A DNA stretch of 64,000 bases, taken from contig NZ_JAAKEL010000005.1 of assembly GCF_011039205.1 (NCBI RefSeq), positions 124,001 to 188,000 on the forward strand. Direction: 5' to 3'. The notes below the pieces were generated by a model. The model worked only from the letters and a program-made list of their open reading frames with translations, did not search any database and was not told the DNA's origin. A program made the translations under genes and the position numbers. Of the stretch, positions 50,524 through 59,562 are shown one piece after another (positions within the stretch are counted from its first letter, which is position 1; each line of letters starts with the position of its first letter). This DNA comes from Dysgonomonas sp. ZJ279 (GTDB lineage Bacteria > Bacteroidota > Bacteroidia > Bacteroidales > Dysgonomonadaceae).

Positions 50524-53049
50524 ATGAGATTACGATTATTACTAATCATACTTTTATTTATTCCTTTTGTCGCAAAGGGTCAAGAGCCTAGTCATAAAGT
50601 GACCTTTTATAACAAGGGGGCGATGTATACTGCACCAACGACTCGTACAAGCACTAGTCCTATTGGAAGAGATAAGGTGATAATGTTGATTGATGGTTCT
50701 GCCGAATTTGCTTCAGGTAGTGCCGTTAAGATGCAAAATGAATCTGCGTTTGGTATTACAGGAGACTTTATTAGTAACCCCGTTTTGGCATCAGATAGTG
50801 TTTTTGTTGATGCTGATAAGTCTGGTTTCCAAACTGGTAAAGTTTGGTTTATGAATACAAACTTTGACTTTCTCACCTCTTCTGTGAATGTGCCTGTTGC
50901 TATTAGTCCTGCTAAAGAGTTTGCTATATCGGTGTTGCCTACACCTTCTACTGGTAGCCCTATTTCGTCATATCTTAAAGATAAGCAAGTTATAAAGATG
51001 AATTCTACAACGAGAGATGTGCATCACATTGCTTTCCCTAGCATTGTTGTGGATAGCACGTCTTATGTTGCCGTTGATCCGTCGGCTGCTGTATTGGTTA
51101 ATGGTATCGTCCTAAATTCCGGATCGTGGTTTACGCAGGAGGCAAAATATAATTCTGCTAATTCTAGGGTGTTGGATATTGCTTATATCAAATCCAGAGG
51201 TGCAGCAGGTATAACTAAAGCTGTTAGCAATGGTGTTGTAAGTGGTTATGCTGATAACGATTATAGAACTTGGTATCAGGGACGTTCTTTTCTTGATCTG
51301 AAATTGTATAATCCTGTAACATTACCGGGAGCAGGTGCTCCGGGTTCGAATCAATTGTCTGGTGATGATGGGTATATGCTGACTGGTTTTACCCCGATAC
51401 AAGGTCGTAATATGATTGGGTATCCGGCGTCGGGTGTTCGTGCTGACCATATGTTTTTCAATACATTGTTAGATCCGAAACCTTGGAGTTTAACTGGTTC
51501 TACGGGACCTGTTGTAGATCCTAAATTTGACATGAAACCAGGTAAAGGTTATTTTATGGCGCAAGATGTTACATCTTTTGATTTCGATCTTATTGAAGAT
51601 AATCATTCACTTCCTGGTGGTACCGATGGCTATAGGGCTGTTGGTGGTTACCAATTTAATAGGGCTTTATTGACACAGGTAAGATATGGATTTAATCAAT
51701 TCCCTGCTACTGCAAACTCTGCTTCAGGTGCCATTTCTCCGACAGATGTGAACAACTGGACGGACTACAGAGAAAGCTTTTTGAATATAGAATCGGCTGT
51801 TTCTCCGATGGTAGCATCTTACACTGTCGATTTGACAAAAGGTCTTAACTTTTTGGGTAATCCGTACGGAGCTCCATTAGATTTGTCCGATATAATTAAT
51901 GTGGCTGCATCTGTAGGTACTGATACTCCTACATCTTTACCTGATTGGGGTGTGACAGTTTCTGATAATAATACTGCTGCCGATATCCGTAACAAATACT
52001 GGATTGTTGGCGATGGCAGAATAAGATATAAATTAGAGGGTGGAAAGCATTATTTCCAATACAAGGTATCTTACTGGGATTCACCGTCGGGTGGTATAGG
52101 TGGTACTTTGCTAGGACTAGATGCTGTCGGTAACTCGGTTAATATTGGTGCCGATAATGGCTTAGTAGCTCCAATGCAGATGTTTGCATTGCAAGCAAGT
52201 AAGAATGTTACAATAACATTGCCAAATAAGAAAACAAAATTCGGTAACCCGACTCTTAGAAAAGCTGTTGCTGAAAAGGTAGACGAAATTTTGCTGCAAT
52301 CTATCGTATTGGGAGACAACAATGAGAATTTGATGGAAGATCGTATGACAATCGTTCTTCGCGAGAATGCAACTTTGGGCTCTAATGATAATACGGATTC
52401 ACGTAAGGGTATTGTTAATGCACGTGGTTCTGCTGAACATGGACAAGGTGGTCAATTGACAGATAATGGAGAAGATCCGGCTCTAAATTATAGTGGTATT
52501 ATTTATACCCGATCGAGCGAAGGTGTTCCTATGCTGACAAATACGATTCCTACTACAACTAAGCAGATTGCTGTATATTATACACCTACACAAACTACGC
52601 AACGTGTGCGTATCAAACCATTCCGCATGGAGTCACTGCAATCAGTGCAACGTGCATGGTTGGTGGATAGATTTGAAAACAATAAAGAAATAGAACTGAC
52701 ACCGGAGACAGAGTATGTATTTACTTCAAAACCTCTGACTGGCGAGCAAGCTAAAGAAAATCGTTTTATATTATATTTCGATAAAAAACCAAACGAAATT
52801 ATAGTAGATGAGGTTCTGCCAATTAGCGTTTATTACAATAGTTCTATTATTTACATTGATGGATTAAATGATGGTGATATGAATAGCCTTGTTCAGATAT
52901 ACGACCTTCAAGGTCGCCTTATGGGTAAGACTACTGTAACAAATACGCCGTCGATGCAATATATGAAGATATTAAGCCAAGGAACTTACATCATCAAGAT
53001 TACCGGAAAGAGAAACTTTACAACTAAATTTATTACATTACAAAACTAA
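50524..53049 (+). CDS. Large secreted surface protein with T9SS-type C-terminal sorting domain
   Basis: The 841-residue protein has a signal peptide (LRLLLIILLFIPFVAKGQ). The long body is beta-rich, Ser/Thr/Asn/Gly-rich and acidic-poor, like an adhesin or surface-layer protein, with no catalytic motif seen. The last 70 residues (YYNSSIIYIDGLNDGDMNSL, YDLQGRLMGKTTVTNT, SQGTYIIKITGKRNFTTKFI) look like a type A sorting signal of the type IX secretion system. It has its own structured 5' UTR and precedes a small membrane protein gene by 53 bases. Confidence 0.82.
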   Translation: MRLRLLLIILLFIPFVAKGQEPSHKVTFYNKGAMYTAPTTRTSTSPIGRDKVIMLIDGSAEFASGSAVKMQNESAFGITGDFISNPVLASDSVFVDADKSGFQTGKVWFMNTNFDFLTSSVNVPVAISPAKEFAISVLPTPSTGSPISSYLKDKQVIKMNSTTRDVHHIAFPSIVVDSTSYVAVDPSAAVLVNGIVLNSGSWFTQEAKYNSANSRVLDIAYIKSRGAAGITKAVSNGVVSGYADNDYRTWYQGRSFLDLKLYNPVTLPGAGAPGSNQLSGDDGYMLTGFTPIQGRNMIGYPASGVRADHMFFNTLLDPKPWSLTGSTGPVVDPKFDMKPGKGYFMAQDVTSFDFDLIEDNHSLPGGTDGYRAVGGYQFNRALLTQVRYGFNQFPATANSASGAISPTDVNNWTDYRESFLNIESAVSPMVASYTVDLTKGLNFLGNPYGAPLDLSDIINVAASVGTDTPTSLPDWGVTVSDNNTAADIRNKYWIVGDGRIRYKLEGGKHYFQYKVSYWDSPSGGIGGTLLGLDAVGNSVNIGADNGLVAPMQMFALQASKNVTITLPNKKTKFGNPTLRKAVAEKVDEILLQSIVLGDNNENLMEDRMTIVLRENATLGSNDNTDSRKGIVNARGSAEHGQGGQLTDNGEDPALNYSGIIYTRSSEGVPMLTNTIPTTTKQIAVYYTPTQTTQRVRIKPFRMESLQSVQRAWLVDRFENNKEIELTPETEYVFTSKPLTGEQAKENRFILYFDKKPNEIIVDEVLPISVYYNSSIIYIDGLNDGDMNSLVQIYDLQGRLMGKTTVTNTPSMQYMKILSQGTYIIKITGKRNFTTKFITLQN

Positions 53050-53102
53050 GATATTATAACACTAACGACAGAGCACGAAGCACAAAGAAAAACTAATAGA
53101 GA

Positions 53103-53492
53103 ATGAAGACTAAATTAATAATATTGTTGCTACTTATTGGCTGTTTCACCTTTGCATTACCAACTGTAGTTCAAGCTGACACTCCGGATGTACCTATAAA
53201 TACAACTGAAGTTCCGTCGGAATCATATTTGCGCAAAGAAAAGCGTTCTATGGCTGGAGATAATGTATCACCTTTATCTGCATCTGCACAAGGAGTATCT
53301 TCTTGGGTAGGATATGGAAAGTCTTGGGACGAAGGTCTTATATTCCCCGGAGGAGATGAATGGGAAGAAGGTAACGCCGGCAATGTCGGAGGCCCTATTG
53401 GTGATGCAACTCTACCTGTTGTATTGTCTATTCTTTTACTCTACATCGGATTTAGAAGGATGACGACATCTAGACGGAAGAATGATATTTAA
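53103..53492 (+). CDS. Small secreted/anchored protein, partner of the surface protein
   Basis: The 129-residue protein has a signal peptide (LIILLLLIGCFTFALPTVVQ, cleavage after QA) and a C-terminal hydrophobic segment (ATLPVVLSILLLYIGFRRM) ended by basic residues, an arrangement like sorting-signal or tail-anchored proteins. The mature part is short and Ser/Gly/Trp-rich with no recognised domain. It probably shares a transcript with the surface protein gene, so a role in its processing or anchoring is possible. Confidence 0.7.
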   Translation: MKTKLIILLLLIGCFTFALPTVVQADTPDVPINTTEVPSESYLRKEKRSMAGDNVSPLSASAQGVSSWVGYGKSWDEGLIFPGGDEWEEGNAGNVGGPIGDATLPVVLSILLLYIGFRRMTTSRRKNDI

Positions 53493-53508
53493 TGAGATAA
53501 AATAACTA

Positions 53509-53546
53509 TAAAAAAAGAGGCATATCCGATATGCCTCTTTTTTTAT
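53509..53546. terminator. Bidirectional terminator
   Basis: A perfect 15-pair stem (53511-53525 with 53529-53543) with a three-base loop and A/T runs on both sides lies between convergent genes. Confidence 0.9.
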
Positions 53547-53570
53547 TATCAATCGGATTATACTGTTTTA

Positions 53571-54908
53571 TTATATTATACCTTGTGCCATCATGGCCTT
53601 TGCTACTTTCATAAAGCCTGCAATATTAGCACCCTTTACATAATTGATACATCCATCCCTTTCTTTGCCATATTGCAGACATTGGCTATGGATGCTATTC
53701 ATTATCTGATGCAATCGTTGATCTACTTCTTCTGCCGACCATTGAATATGCATCGCATTCTGACTCATTTCTAGGCCCGAAGTGGCAACACCACCGGCAT
53801 TAACAGCTTTTCCAGGAGCGAAAAGGATTCTTTTTTCGATAAGTAAATCGATGGCTTCGGCAGTACATCCCATATTAGACACTTCTGCTATACATATTAC
53901 ATTGTTAGTAATTAGATTTTTAGCGTCAACTTCATTCAACTCATTTTGAATGGCACAAGGTAATGCTATATCGACCTGCTGTTCCCATGGCTTCTTGCCG
54001 GCATAGAATACCGCATTTGGATAGCGTTGGGCATAAGGAGCAACTATATCCTCTCCCGAGTCTCTCAATTCCAGCATATATTCTATTTTCTCGCCCGATA
54101 TACCATCTTTGTCATAAACATAACCATCGGGCCCCGATATTGTAACTACTTTCGCACCGAGTTCAGTTGCTTTAAGGGTTGCGCCCCAAGCTACGTTTCC
54201 GAATCCTGATACAGCAACGGTTTTCCCTTTTATATCTATATTCTTTGATTTCAACATTTCATTGACGAAATAAAGGGCACCAAAGCCTGTCGCTTCGGGG
54301 CGAACTAAAGAACCACCATACTCTAGGCCTTTGCCCGTAAATGTGCCTGTATTTTCTCTCGCTAGTTTTTTATACATTCCATATAGGTAGCCTATCTCGC
54401 GAGTACCTACTCCTATATCTCCTGCCGGAACATCTGTGTCGGGGCCTATATTACGCCACAATTCGAGCATAAAGGCTTGGCAGAAACGCATGATCTCCGT
54501 ATTCGATTTTCCTCTCGGACTGAAATCCGAACCGCCTTTACCACCTCCCATCGGAAGGGTTGTAAGCGCATTCTTGAATATTTGCTCGAAGCCTAGAAAT
54601 TTAAGGCTTGAGAGGTTCACCGAGGCATGAAAACGGAGCCCTCCTTTGTATGGGCCTATTGCATTGTTGAATTGCACACGGTATCCCAAATTCGTCTGTA
54701 TTTGGCCTTTATCATCAAGCCATGTTACACGGAACGTAAAGATTCTATCCGGTTCTACCAGACGCTCTATTATACGTGCCTTCTCAAATTCGGGATGTTG
54801 ATTGTACACATCTTCTATGGAAACCAATACCTCTTTTACTGCTTGGAGATATTCATGTTCGCCCGGATGCTTTGCTTCCAGCGCTGACAGAATGTTATTT
54901 ATATTCAT
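53571..54908 (-). CDS. gdhA: NADP-specific glutamate dehydrogenase
   Basis: The 445-residue enzyme aminates 2-oxoglutarate to glutamate with NADPH, the main ammonium assimilation route in many Bacteroidales. The catalytic Lys is in LPMGGGKGGSDFSPRGKS (about residue 120), with the conserved VPAGDIGVGTREIGYLYG next to it. The nucleotide fold includes VAVSGFGNVAWGA. MNINNILSAL is chosen as the start because it gives the standard length; the 12 extra upstream codons run into the promoter. Confidence 0.96.
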   Translation of the reverse strand: MNINNILSALEAKHPGEHEYLQAVKEVLVSIEDVYNQHPEFEKARIIERLVEPDRIFTFRVTWLDDKGQIQTNLGYRVQFNNAIGPYKGGLRFHASVNLSSLKFLGFEQIFKNALTTLPMGGGKGGSDFSPRGKSNTEIMRFCQAFMLELWRNIGPDTDVPAGDIGVGTREIGYLYGMYKKLARENTGTFTGKGLEYGGSLVRPEATGFGALYFVNEMLKSKNIDIKGKTVAVSGFGNVAWGATLKATELGAKVVTISGPDGYVYDKDGISGEKIEYMLELRDSGEDIVAPYAQRYPNAVFYAGKKPWEQQVDIALPCAIQNELNEVDAKNLITNNVICIAEVSNMGCTAEAIDLLIEKRILFAPGKAVNAGGVATSGLEMSQNAMHIQWSAEEVDQRLHQIMNSIHSQCLQYGKERDGCINYVKGANIAGFMKVAKAMMAQGII

Positions 54909-54941
54909 ATTAATGTTGTTAAATATGTGTATGTAACTATA

Positions 54942-54949
54942 CAAATGTA
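54942..54949 (-). promoter_or_regulatory. -7 promoter box (TACATTTG) for gdhA
   Basis: This TAnnTTTG match on the minus strand lies 33 bases before the gdhA start. Confidence 0.6.
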
Positions 54950-55065
54950 AGAATAATGGATTTTATTTAGATATTTTATTTTTATGTTTTTTAGCCTGAA
55001 AAATGTGATATAAAACATATTATTAATAAGACAATTTCGTGAACCTTTTTTTCTTTTTTAATTAT

Positions 55066-55073
55066 TACATTTG
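55066..55073 (+). promoter_or_regulatory. -7 promoter box (TACATTTG) for cysE
   Basis: This TAnnTTTG match lies 43 bases before the start and just before the small hairpin at 55090. Confidence 0.6.
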
Positions 55074-55089
55074 TTTGTGTAAATAATAA

Positions 55090-55104
55090 AAGGTCTGCGA
55101 CCTT
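55090..55104 (+). promoter_or_regulatory. Small 5' UTR hairpin AAGGTC-tgc-GACCTT
   Basis: A perfect six-pair stem with a three-base loop lies 12 bases before the cysE start codon. It resembles the hairpin at 3958-3970. Confidence 0.45.
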
Positions 55105-55116
55105 AAAACTTAGATT

Positions 55117-55932
55117 ATGGTAAACGTTCATAATATTGCTAGTCGCCTAAATGCTACGTCGAAGCATTTGCCTATTAATAAGATAGAGTTGGAGGATGCT
55201 TTGGATACGCTGATTCATCGTGTTCTCTTTCCGATATGTGATCACGAAAGAACAGTAGAGAAAAGTCTGTACTTATTTTATTCGGTTTTGGTCGAGAATC
55301 TAACTGCGCTTCTCGATCGTGAGCGGGCAGAAGCGATAATCGACACATTTCTGGAGAAGTTGCCAAAATTACAAGATCGTTTATATAAAGAGGCAGAAGT
55401 ATATTATTTGAACGATCCTGCTGCAAGGTCGGTCGAAGAGGTGATGATAACTTATCCCGGTTTTTTTGCAATGACAGTTTACCGTATTTCGCATGAATTC
55501 TATAAACAAGGAACACCTATAATACCAAGGTTATTCTCTGAATATGCACATTCGAAAGTAGGAATAGATATTAATCCCGGTGCAGTGATCGGTGATTCGT
55601 TTTATATCGACCACGGAACAGGGATTGTAATAGGTGAGACAACGATAATAGGTAATAATGTGAAGATATATCAAGGCGTAACGCTCGGTGCCTTATTTGT
55701 AACTAAAGGACTGTTTAACGAGAAGCGCCATCCGACGATCGAAGATAATGTAGTGATATATGCAGGGGCTACTATTTTGGGTGGAAAAACTGTAGTTGGT
55801 CACGATTCGCTAATCGGGGGTAATGCCTGGTTGACAAAAAGCGTAGTTCCTTATTCGCAGGTGATGCAAAATGCTGAAATTAGAATTCGTAGCGCTTTGC
55901 ATGGCGGTGAGGCTGCCGATTTCTCTATTTAA
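55117..55932 (+). CDS. cysE: Serine O-acetyltransferase
   Basis: The 271-residue enzyme makes O-acetylserine from serine and acetyl-CoA, the first committed step of cysteine synthesis. An N-terminal helical domain (about 1-130) precedes the left-handed beta helix. VGIDINPGAVIGDSFYIDHG contains the catalytic His region, and GETTIIGNNVKIYQGVTLGA and KRHPTIEDNVVIYAGATILG follow. The long form resembles the EpsC/SAT group. No cysK is in the window. Confidence 0.93.
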   Translation: MVNVHNIASRLNATSKHLPINKIELEDALDTLIHRVLFPICDHERTVEKSLYLFYSVLVENLTALLDRERAEAIIDTFLEKLPKLQDRLYKEAEVYYLNDPAARSVEEVMITYPGFFAMTVYRISHEFYKQGTPIIPRLFSEYAHSKVGIDINPGAVIGDSFYIDHGTGIVIGETTIIGNNVKIYQGVTLGALFVTKGLFNEKRHPTIEDNVVIYAGATILGGKTVVGHDSLIGGNAWLTKSVVPYSQVMQNAEIRIRSALHGGEAADFSI

Positions 55933-55998
55933 TAGTATGTAGACATCAATTATTCGTTTATTTTATTACCTTCGTAAAAAATAATTAGCTCGAACCTT

Positions 55999-56451
55999 AT
56001 GGATGAGAAAAATAAAGAGATACCTCAATTAATTAAGAAGACTTTTCTTGAAGCAGTAGACATTTTGTCCAAAAACTATCAGGGAAGTTCTCTTACTGAT
56101 ATTTTTATCACAGTAGATAAAGAGAGTGGTGAGGTGGCAATCTATGACGACGAAGAAAATCGTGCGGCAGAGGTTGTTATTTTCGATTGGATTGATAAGG
56201 TAGATGAACTGCCGGATGAATATATTGCATCCGTTCTTCGCGCTGTAACGGAGGATTTGGATGGTCAGGATGCTTTTGCATCACTAGAGCTATACAAGCC
56301 TTTTTCTATAAATTATGCTGACGAAAACTTTGTGGTAATAGAAGAACTTTTACTAATTACCGACGATTCTACCGTTCAGCTGGATAATGACTTACTCGAA
56401 AAATTTGATCGTGAATTCGATGAGTTTCTTGAGAAATTATTAAAAGAGTAA
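55999..56451 (+). CDS. Conserved acidic hypothetical protein
   Basis: The 150-residue strongly acidic protein looks soluble and cytosolic: EIPQLIKKTFLEAVDILSKN, VDKESGEVAIYDDEENRAAE, then ELPDEYIASVLRAVTEDLDG and a helical C-terminus EKFDREFDEFLEKLLKE. I do not recognise a family with a named function. It stands alone with a possible -7 box (TACCTTCG, 55967-55974) and a terminator overlapping its stop codon. Confidence 0.75.
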   Translation: MDEKNKEIPQLIKKTFLEAVDILSKNYQGSSLTDIFITVDKESGEVAIYDDEENRAAEVVIFDWIDKVDELPDEYIASVLRAVTEDLDGQDAFASLELYKPFSINYADENFVVIEELLLITDDSTVQLDNDLLEKFDREFDEFLEKLLKE

Positions 56452-56472
56452 GAAAAATCTTACTCTTTTTTA
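56441..56472. terminator. Terminator between convergent genes
   Basis: A perfect 12-pair stem (56442-56453 with 56458-56469) with a four-A loop overlaps the stop codon of the plus-strand gene and touches the 3' end of the phosphatase gene. Confidence 0.88.
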
Positions 56473-57168
56473 TTCCTTTTTCTTGCCTTTTTCGACATAG
56501 CTCATGTCGCCCATCGATTCTACTGTGAACTTGCCATCTTCGTAGATGACTTTGCATACAGCAGCATTATCTAGCGCACCTTTTAAAAGTTTATCACCTC
56601 CCAGATTGTAAAGCATACCAAGGATGCTCATACCATGTGCTATAACCAATACATTGCCATCTCCGTATTGTGCTTCATTTTCAGCTATTTCTTTGAGGCT
56701 TTCCTGTGTGCGGGCTTCCAACTGATCGAAGCTTTCGGCCATACCCATTTTATCGAGCTTTTTGATAACATTTAGTACATGGCTGTAATTGATCTTCCGA
56801 TCCATTATGTCTTTGTACATATCTTCGTACGAAGTGTATTGTAAGAAAAGTGCAGCATTGCCCCACATCACACCATTATAGTCGGCTTCGAAGCTTCCAA
56901 AACATGCCTCACGCAGTCCGGCTAGTTCTATAACGGGTATATCATCCTGTCCTTTAGCTCCCAGTACAATCTGAACTGTTTGGCGGGTTCTTCTCAGGTC
57001 GCTGCAATAAGCAGTTCGAAAAGTTATATCATCCATACCATAACCCAGATACCGGGCTGCGTCAATACCTTCTTTTGTAAGGGGGGAGTCGCACCATCCT
57101 TGTACTTTATCAAGGCTATTCATCATTGTTTTGCCATGACGGGCAACGTATATTGTAATTTTACTCAT
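56470..57168 (-). CDS. Histidine-phosphatase family protein
   Basis: The 232-residue protein has the phosphoglycerate-mutase-type motif YVARHGKTMMNSLDKVQGWC (catalytic His at about residue 11), CSDLRRTRQTVQIVL and VLVIAHGMSILGMLYNL with the second His. The substrate is not predictable; small phosphate esters or phosphoproteins are usual. It is the last gene of a four-gene operon, one base after the preceding stop. Confidence 0.9.
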   Translation of the reverse strand: MSKITIYVARHGKTMMNSLDKVQGWCDSPLTKEGIDAARYLGYGMDDITFRTAYCSDLRRTRQTVQIVLGAKGQDDIPVIELAGLREACFGSFEADYNGVMWGNAALFLQYTSYEDMYKDIMDRKINYSHVLNVIKKLDKMGMAESFDQLEARTQESLKEIAENEAQYGDGNVLVIAHGMSILGMLYNLGGDKLLKGALDNAAVCKVIYEDGKFTVESMGDMSYVEKGKKKE

Positions 57169-57169
57169 G

Positions 57170-57577
57170 TTATTTCCAAGTTATATAATTAGTAAATGCT
57201 TTATCAAACATTTCGGGTTTAGCTACTTTGCCATCTATAAGGCACACTACTTCTATAATAGCACTCGAGCACAAAACGCTGTCGGCTGTACGCGTAATAT
57301 CCTGATGAAAATAATAGCGCATACCTTCTCTTACTATTTTAATTGTACTCATAAATTCGTCAGAACCTCGTAATGAGTTTTTATAGCTGATATTTGCGTT
57401 TCGTACTACCGGCAGGATATTTGCTTCTGTCAGATCGCGAAGCCTGAGTCCGCATTCTTCCATCAATTCATGGCGTGTAGCTTCAAAATAATGCAGGTAA
57501 TTTGCATTGTTGACTACACCCTGTGCATCACATTCGTAGTCACGCACTTTCATTTTATGTTCGTATGTTAGAGCCAT
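57170..57577 (-). CDS. Acyl-CoA thioesterase (4HBT family), second of a tandem pair
   Basis: The 135-residue hot-dog protein contains MKVRDYECDAQGVVNNANYL, HYFEATRHELMEECGL and SYKNSLRGSDEFMSTI. The YbgC-type catalytic Asp is in ECDAQG. It would hydrolyse acyl-CoA thioesters. It is a close paralogue of the upstream gene, three bases apart. Confidence 0.88.
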   Translation of the reverse strand: MALTYEHKMKVRDYECDAQGVVNNANYLHYFEATRHELMEECGLRLRDLTEANILPVVRNANISYKNSLRGSDEFMSTIKIVREGMRYYFHQDITRTADSVLCSSAIIEVVCLIDGKVAKPEMFDKAFTNYITWK

Positions 57578-57580
57578 TTT

Positions 57581-57994
57581 TTATTGCATGTACTTATCAA
57601 AAGCCTTGTCGAAAATATCAGGCTTGCCTACTTTCCCATTTGTCATACAAGCGACCTCTATCTTTGCTGTCGAGCAAACTTTATTGTCTTTTAACCGTAC
57701 TATTTTTTGGTGAAAAATGTATCGAATACCTTCTTTCTCAAGAGAATCTATGGTGCATATAAAATCGTTACCTCCTCTTAGCGAGTGTTTGTAACGAATA
57801 TACACACTCACTACTACGGCATCGATACCTTGCTCGTGCAGTTCGTAAAAGTTTAATTGATGCTCTTCCAGAAATTCGTGGCGAGCTACCTCATAGTAGT
57901 GCTGATAGTTGGCGTTGTTTACAATTCCCTGTGCGTCGCATTCGTAGTCGCGCACTTTCATGCTGTGTTGATATATTGATTGTTTATTATTCAT
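57581..57994 (-). CDS. Acyl-CoA thioesterase (4HBT family), first of a tandem pair
   Basis: The 137-residue hot-dog protein has MKVRDYECDAQGIVNNANYQ (Asp in the catalytic loop), HYYEVARHEFLEEHQLNFY and RYKHSLRGGNDFICTIDSLE. Apart from a short N-terminal extension it aligns end to end with the next gene. Its start overlaps the stop of the upstream gene by four bases (ATGA). Confidence 0.88.
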   Translation of the reverse strand: MNNKQSIYQHSMKVRDYECDAQGIVNNANYQHYYEVARHEFLEEHQLNFYELHEQGIDAVVVSVYIRYKHSLRGGNDFICTIDSLEKEGIRYIFHQKIVRLKDNKVCSTAKIEVACMTNGKVGKPDIFDKAFDKYMQ

Positions 57995-58776
57995 TTTATT
58001 TCATTTTCTGGTTCAACCTCTTCACTTGTGGCTCTGAAAGGAGAGGTAATAAAATCTAAGAACTTATCAAAATCCATTTCGTAATAAAAATTCTCATACA
58101 TAAGGTCTGTTTGATAATATTCGTCGGGATAATCGGCAGCAGTGATATATAGACCTAATTCTCCGTATGTTTCGACATCATTATATTTGCTATTAAGTGA
58201 AGACTTGCTTACCCTATATATTTCGTCTCTTGCATTGAATTGAGATTCGTCATATATCAGAAACTGGACAATGTTTTTCTCCACATCTACTCCAAATTTA
58301 AAGACAAGATATACCGAATAATTTGTATTCTCGTCTAAATTTATTGACTGAGGCTTCTTCGAGAATTCATTAGCCAATGCCCTGAAAGCAAATGTATTTC
58401 TTATGGGAGATATCTCGTGTGTTGCTTCTTTATATTCATCAATGTCCAAAATGTAAGTTTGTGACTCCTTCTTAAACCAGAAACTATTTTCGGTCAAATA
58501 CTCTTTGGTAAAATAGAGATAACGTTTATCGCCAAAGGTTACAAATCCAAATTCATAACTCTTGAAATTGTCAATATTACCTATTATATTACTATCGCCT
58601 ATCCATTGATCTTGCTCTCCATCATACCACCAACCTTTTGCTTTTGTAATCTTAGCAAAGGGTTTTGAATATATGGCTTCGTCCTTGCCTTTTTGCACAA
58701 TATCCTTTTTATCTGTTTCGTTTGAATAAAGACAGATGGGGATAATGATAGAAAGTAGTAATATTATTCTTTTCAT
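57991..58776 (-). CDS. Secreted hypothetical protein
   Basis: The 261-residue protein has a signal peptide (RIILLLSIIIPICLYS). The mature part contains WWYDGEQDQWIGDSNIIG, YEFGFVTFGDKRYLYFTKEY and YDEALYITAADYPD-like beta segments, and is Tyr/Phe-rich. I recognise no family. It is the first gene of the operon with two thioesterases and a phosphatase; the -7 box TATATTTG is at 58835-58842 on the minus strand. Confidence 0.72.
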   Translation of the reverse strand: MKRIILLLSIIIPICLYSNETDKKDIVQKGKDEAIYSKPFAKITKAKGWWYDGEQDQWIGDSNIIGNIDNFKSYEFGFVTFGDKRYLYFTKEYLTENSFWFKKESQTYILDIDEYKEATHEISPIRNTFAFRALANEFSKKPQSINLDENTNYSVYLVFKFGVDVEKNIVQFLIYDESQFNARDEIYRVSKSSLNSKYNDVETYGELGLYITAADYPDEYYQTDLMYENFYYEMDFDKFLDFITSPFRATSEEVEPENEIK

Positions 58777-58834
58777 AGATAATGTGTTCTACTATTTTTC
58801 TAATGACATACTCCAAATTATTTCGGTACTGTAA

Positions 58835-58842
58835 CAAATATA
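58835..58842 (-). promoter_or_regulatory. -7 promoter box (TATATTTG)
   Basis: This TAnnTTTG match on the minus strand lies 58 bases before the secreted protein gene. Confidence 0.5.
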
Positions 58843-58889
58843 GTGAAATAGAATGGAAATATAATTAGCATGCAAGGGGCTTATATCAT

Positions 58890-59483
58890 TTAGAAATCTT
58901 TCAAATTCTTATTTTTTTCTTTAGCTTCAACGATATCGCTAATCTTCAGATAATTATAAAAGATTGCTATCTTGGCTGCATCTGTTATACCTATCGAGAC
59001 CGTAGATGTGGGCATTCTATTAGGAATACTCCATCTAGATCCTATGTTCGATTTACCACTTTTTATTGCCGATAGCTCATGTCCGTCACCCTCTTCAAAG
59101 GGATAATCAAAACTATATGTCTTTTTGTCTGGTTTTCCATATTTAGTAGATATATCGTCTACAAGAGAGTCGTATTTAGTCAATAATCTCGATTCTTTTG
59201 GTTTTAGCATGATTATAGCTCTATAAAATTGATCCTTATAAAAATTCAATGCTACAAGCTCTGCATCCTCACCCGCAAAGGAGCAATCAGAATAGTAAAT
59301 TAAAGTATTATCACTATCCGCCGTGTCATTAACTATTTCCGGATCAGTCAATCCACGTTCTTTTGCTATCTGGGCAATGGCTTGTTTTTGAGTTATTCCA
59401 TATTTTAAGTTCCATAAACTAAGTTCTTGCGCAGATAATTGCAGTGATAAAAAGAATGTTATTCCTAAAATAAAGTTTCTCAT
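58890..59483 (-). CDS. Secreted hypothetical protein
   Basis: The 197-residue protein has a signal peptide (NFILGITFFLSLQLSAQ). The body includes LWNLKYGITQKQAIAQIAKE and DDISTKYGKPDKKTYSFDYP, a pattern seen in small periplasmic Bacteroidota proteins. No function is recognised. The product resembles the preceding secreted protein only in size and Asp/Tyr content. Confidence 0.7.
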   Translation of the reverse strand: MRNFILGITFFLSLQLSAQELSLWNLKYGITQKQAIAQIAKERGLTDPEIVNDTADSDNTLIYYSDCSFAGEDAELVALNFYKDQFYRAIIMLKPKESRLLTKYDSLVDDISTKYGKPDKKTYSFDYPFEEGDGHELSAIKSGKSNIGSRWSIPNRMPTSTVSIGITDAAKIAIFYNYLKISDIVEAKEKNKNLKDF

Positions 59484-59499
59484 AATTATGTATTTTGCA

Positions 59500-59550
59500 T
59501 TATAAATCCCGTCTTTTATTCTTAAAAACTAAGAACAACAGACGGGATAA
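59500..59550 (-). terminator. Possible terminator/hairpin after purL
   Basis: ATCCCGTC (59506-59513) pairs with GACGGGAT (59541-59548) around a nested TTCTTA/TAAGAA stem. It lies just after the purL stop on the minus strand. The T run is weak. Confidence 0.4.
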
Positions 59551-59562
59551 ATTATTCTTAGA

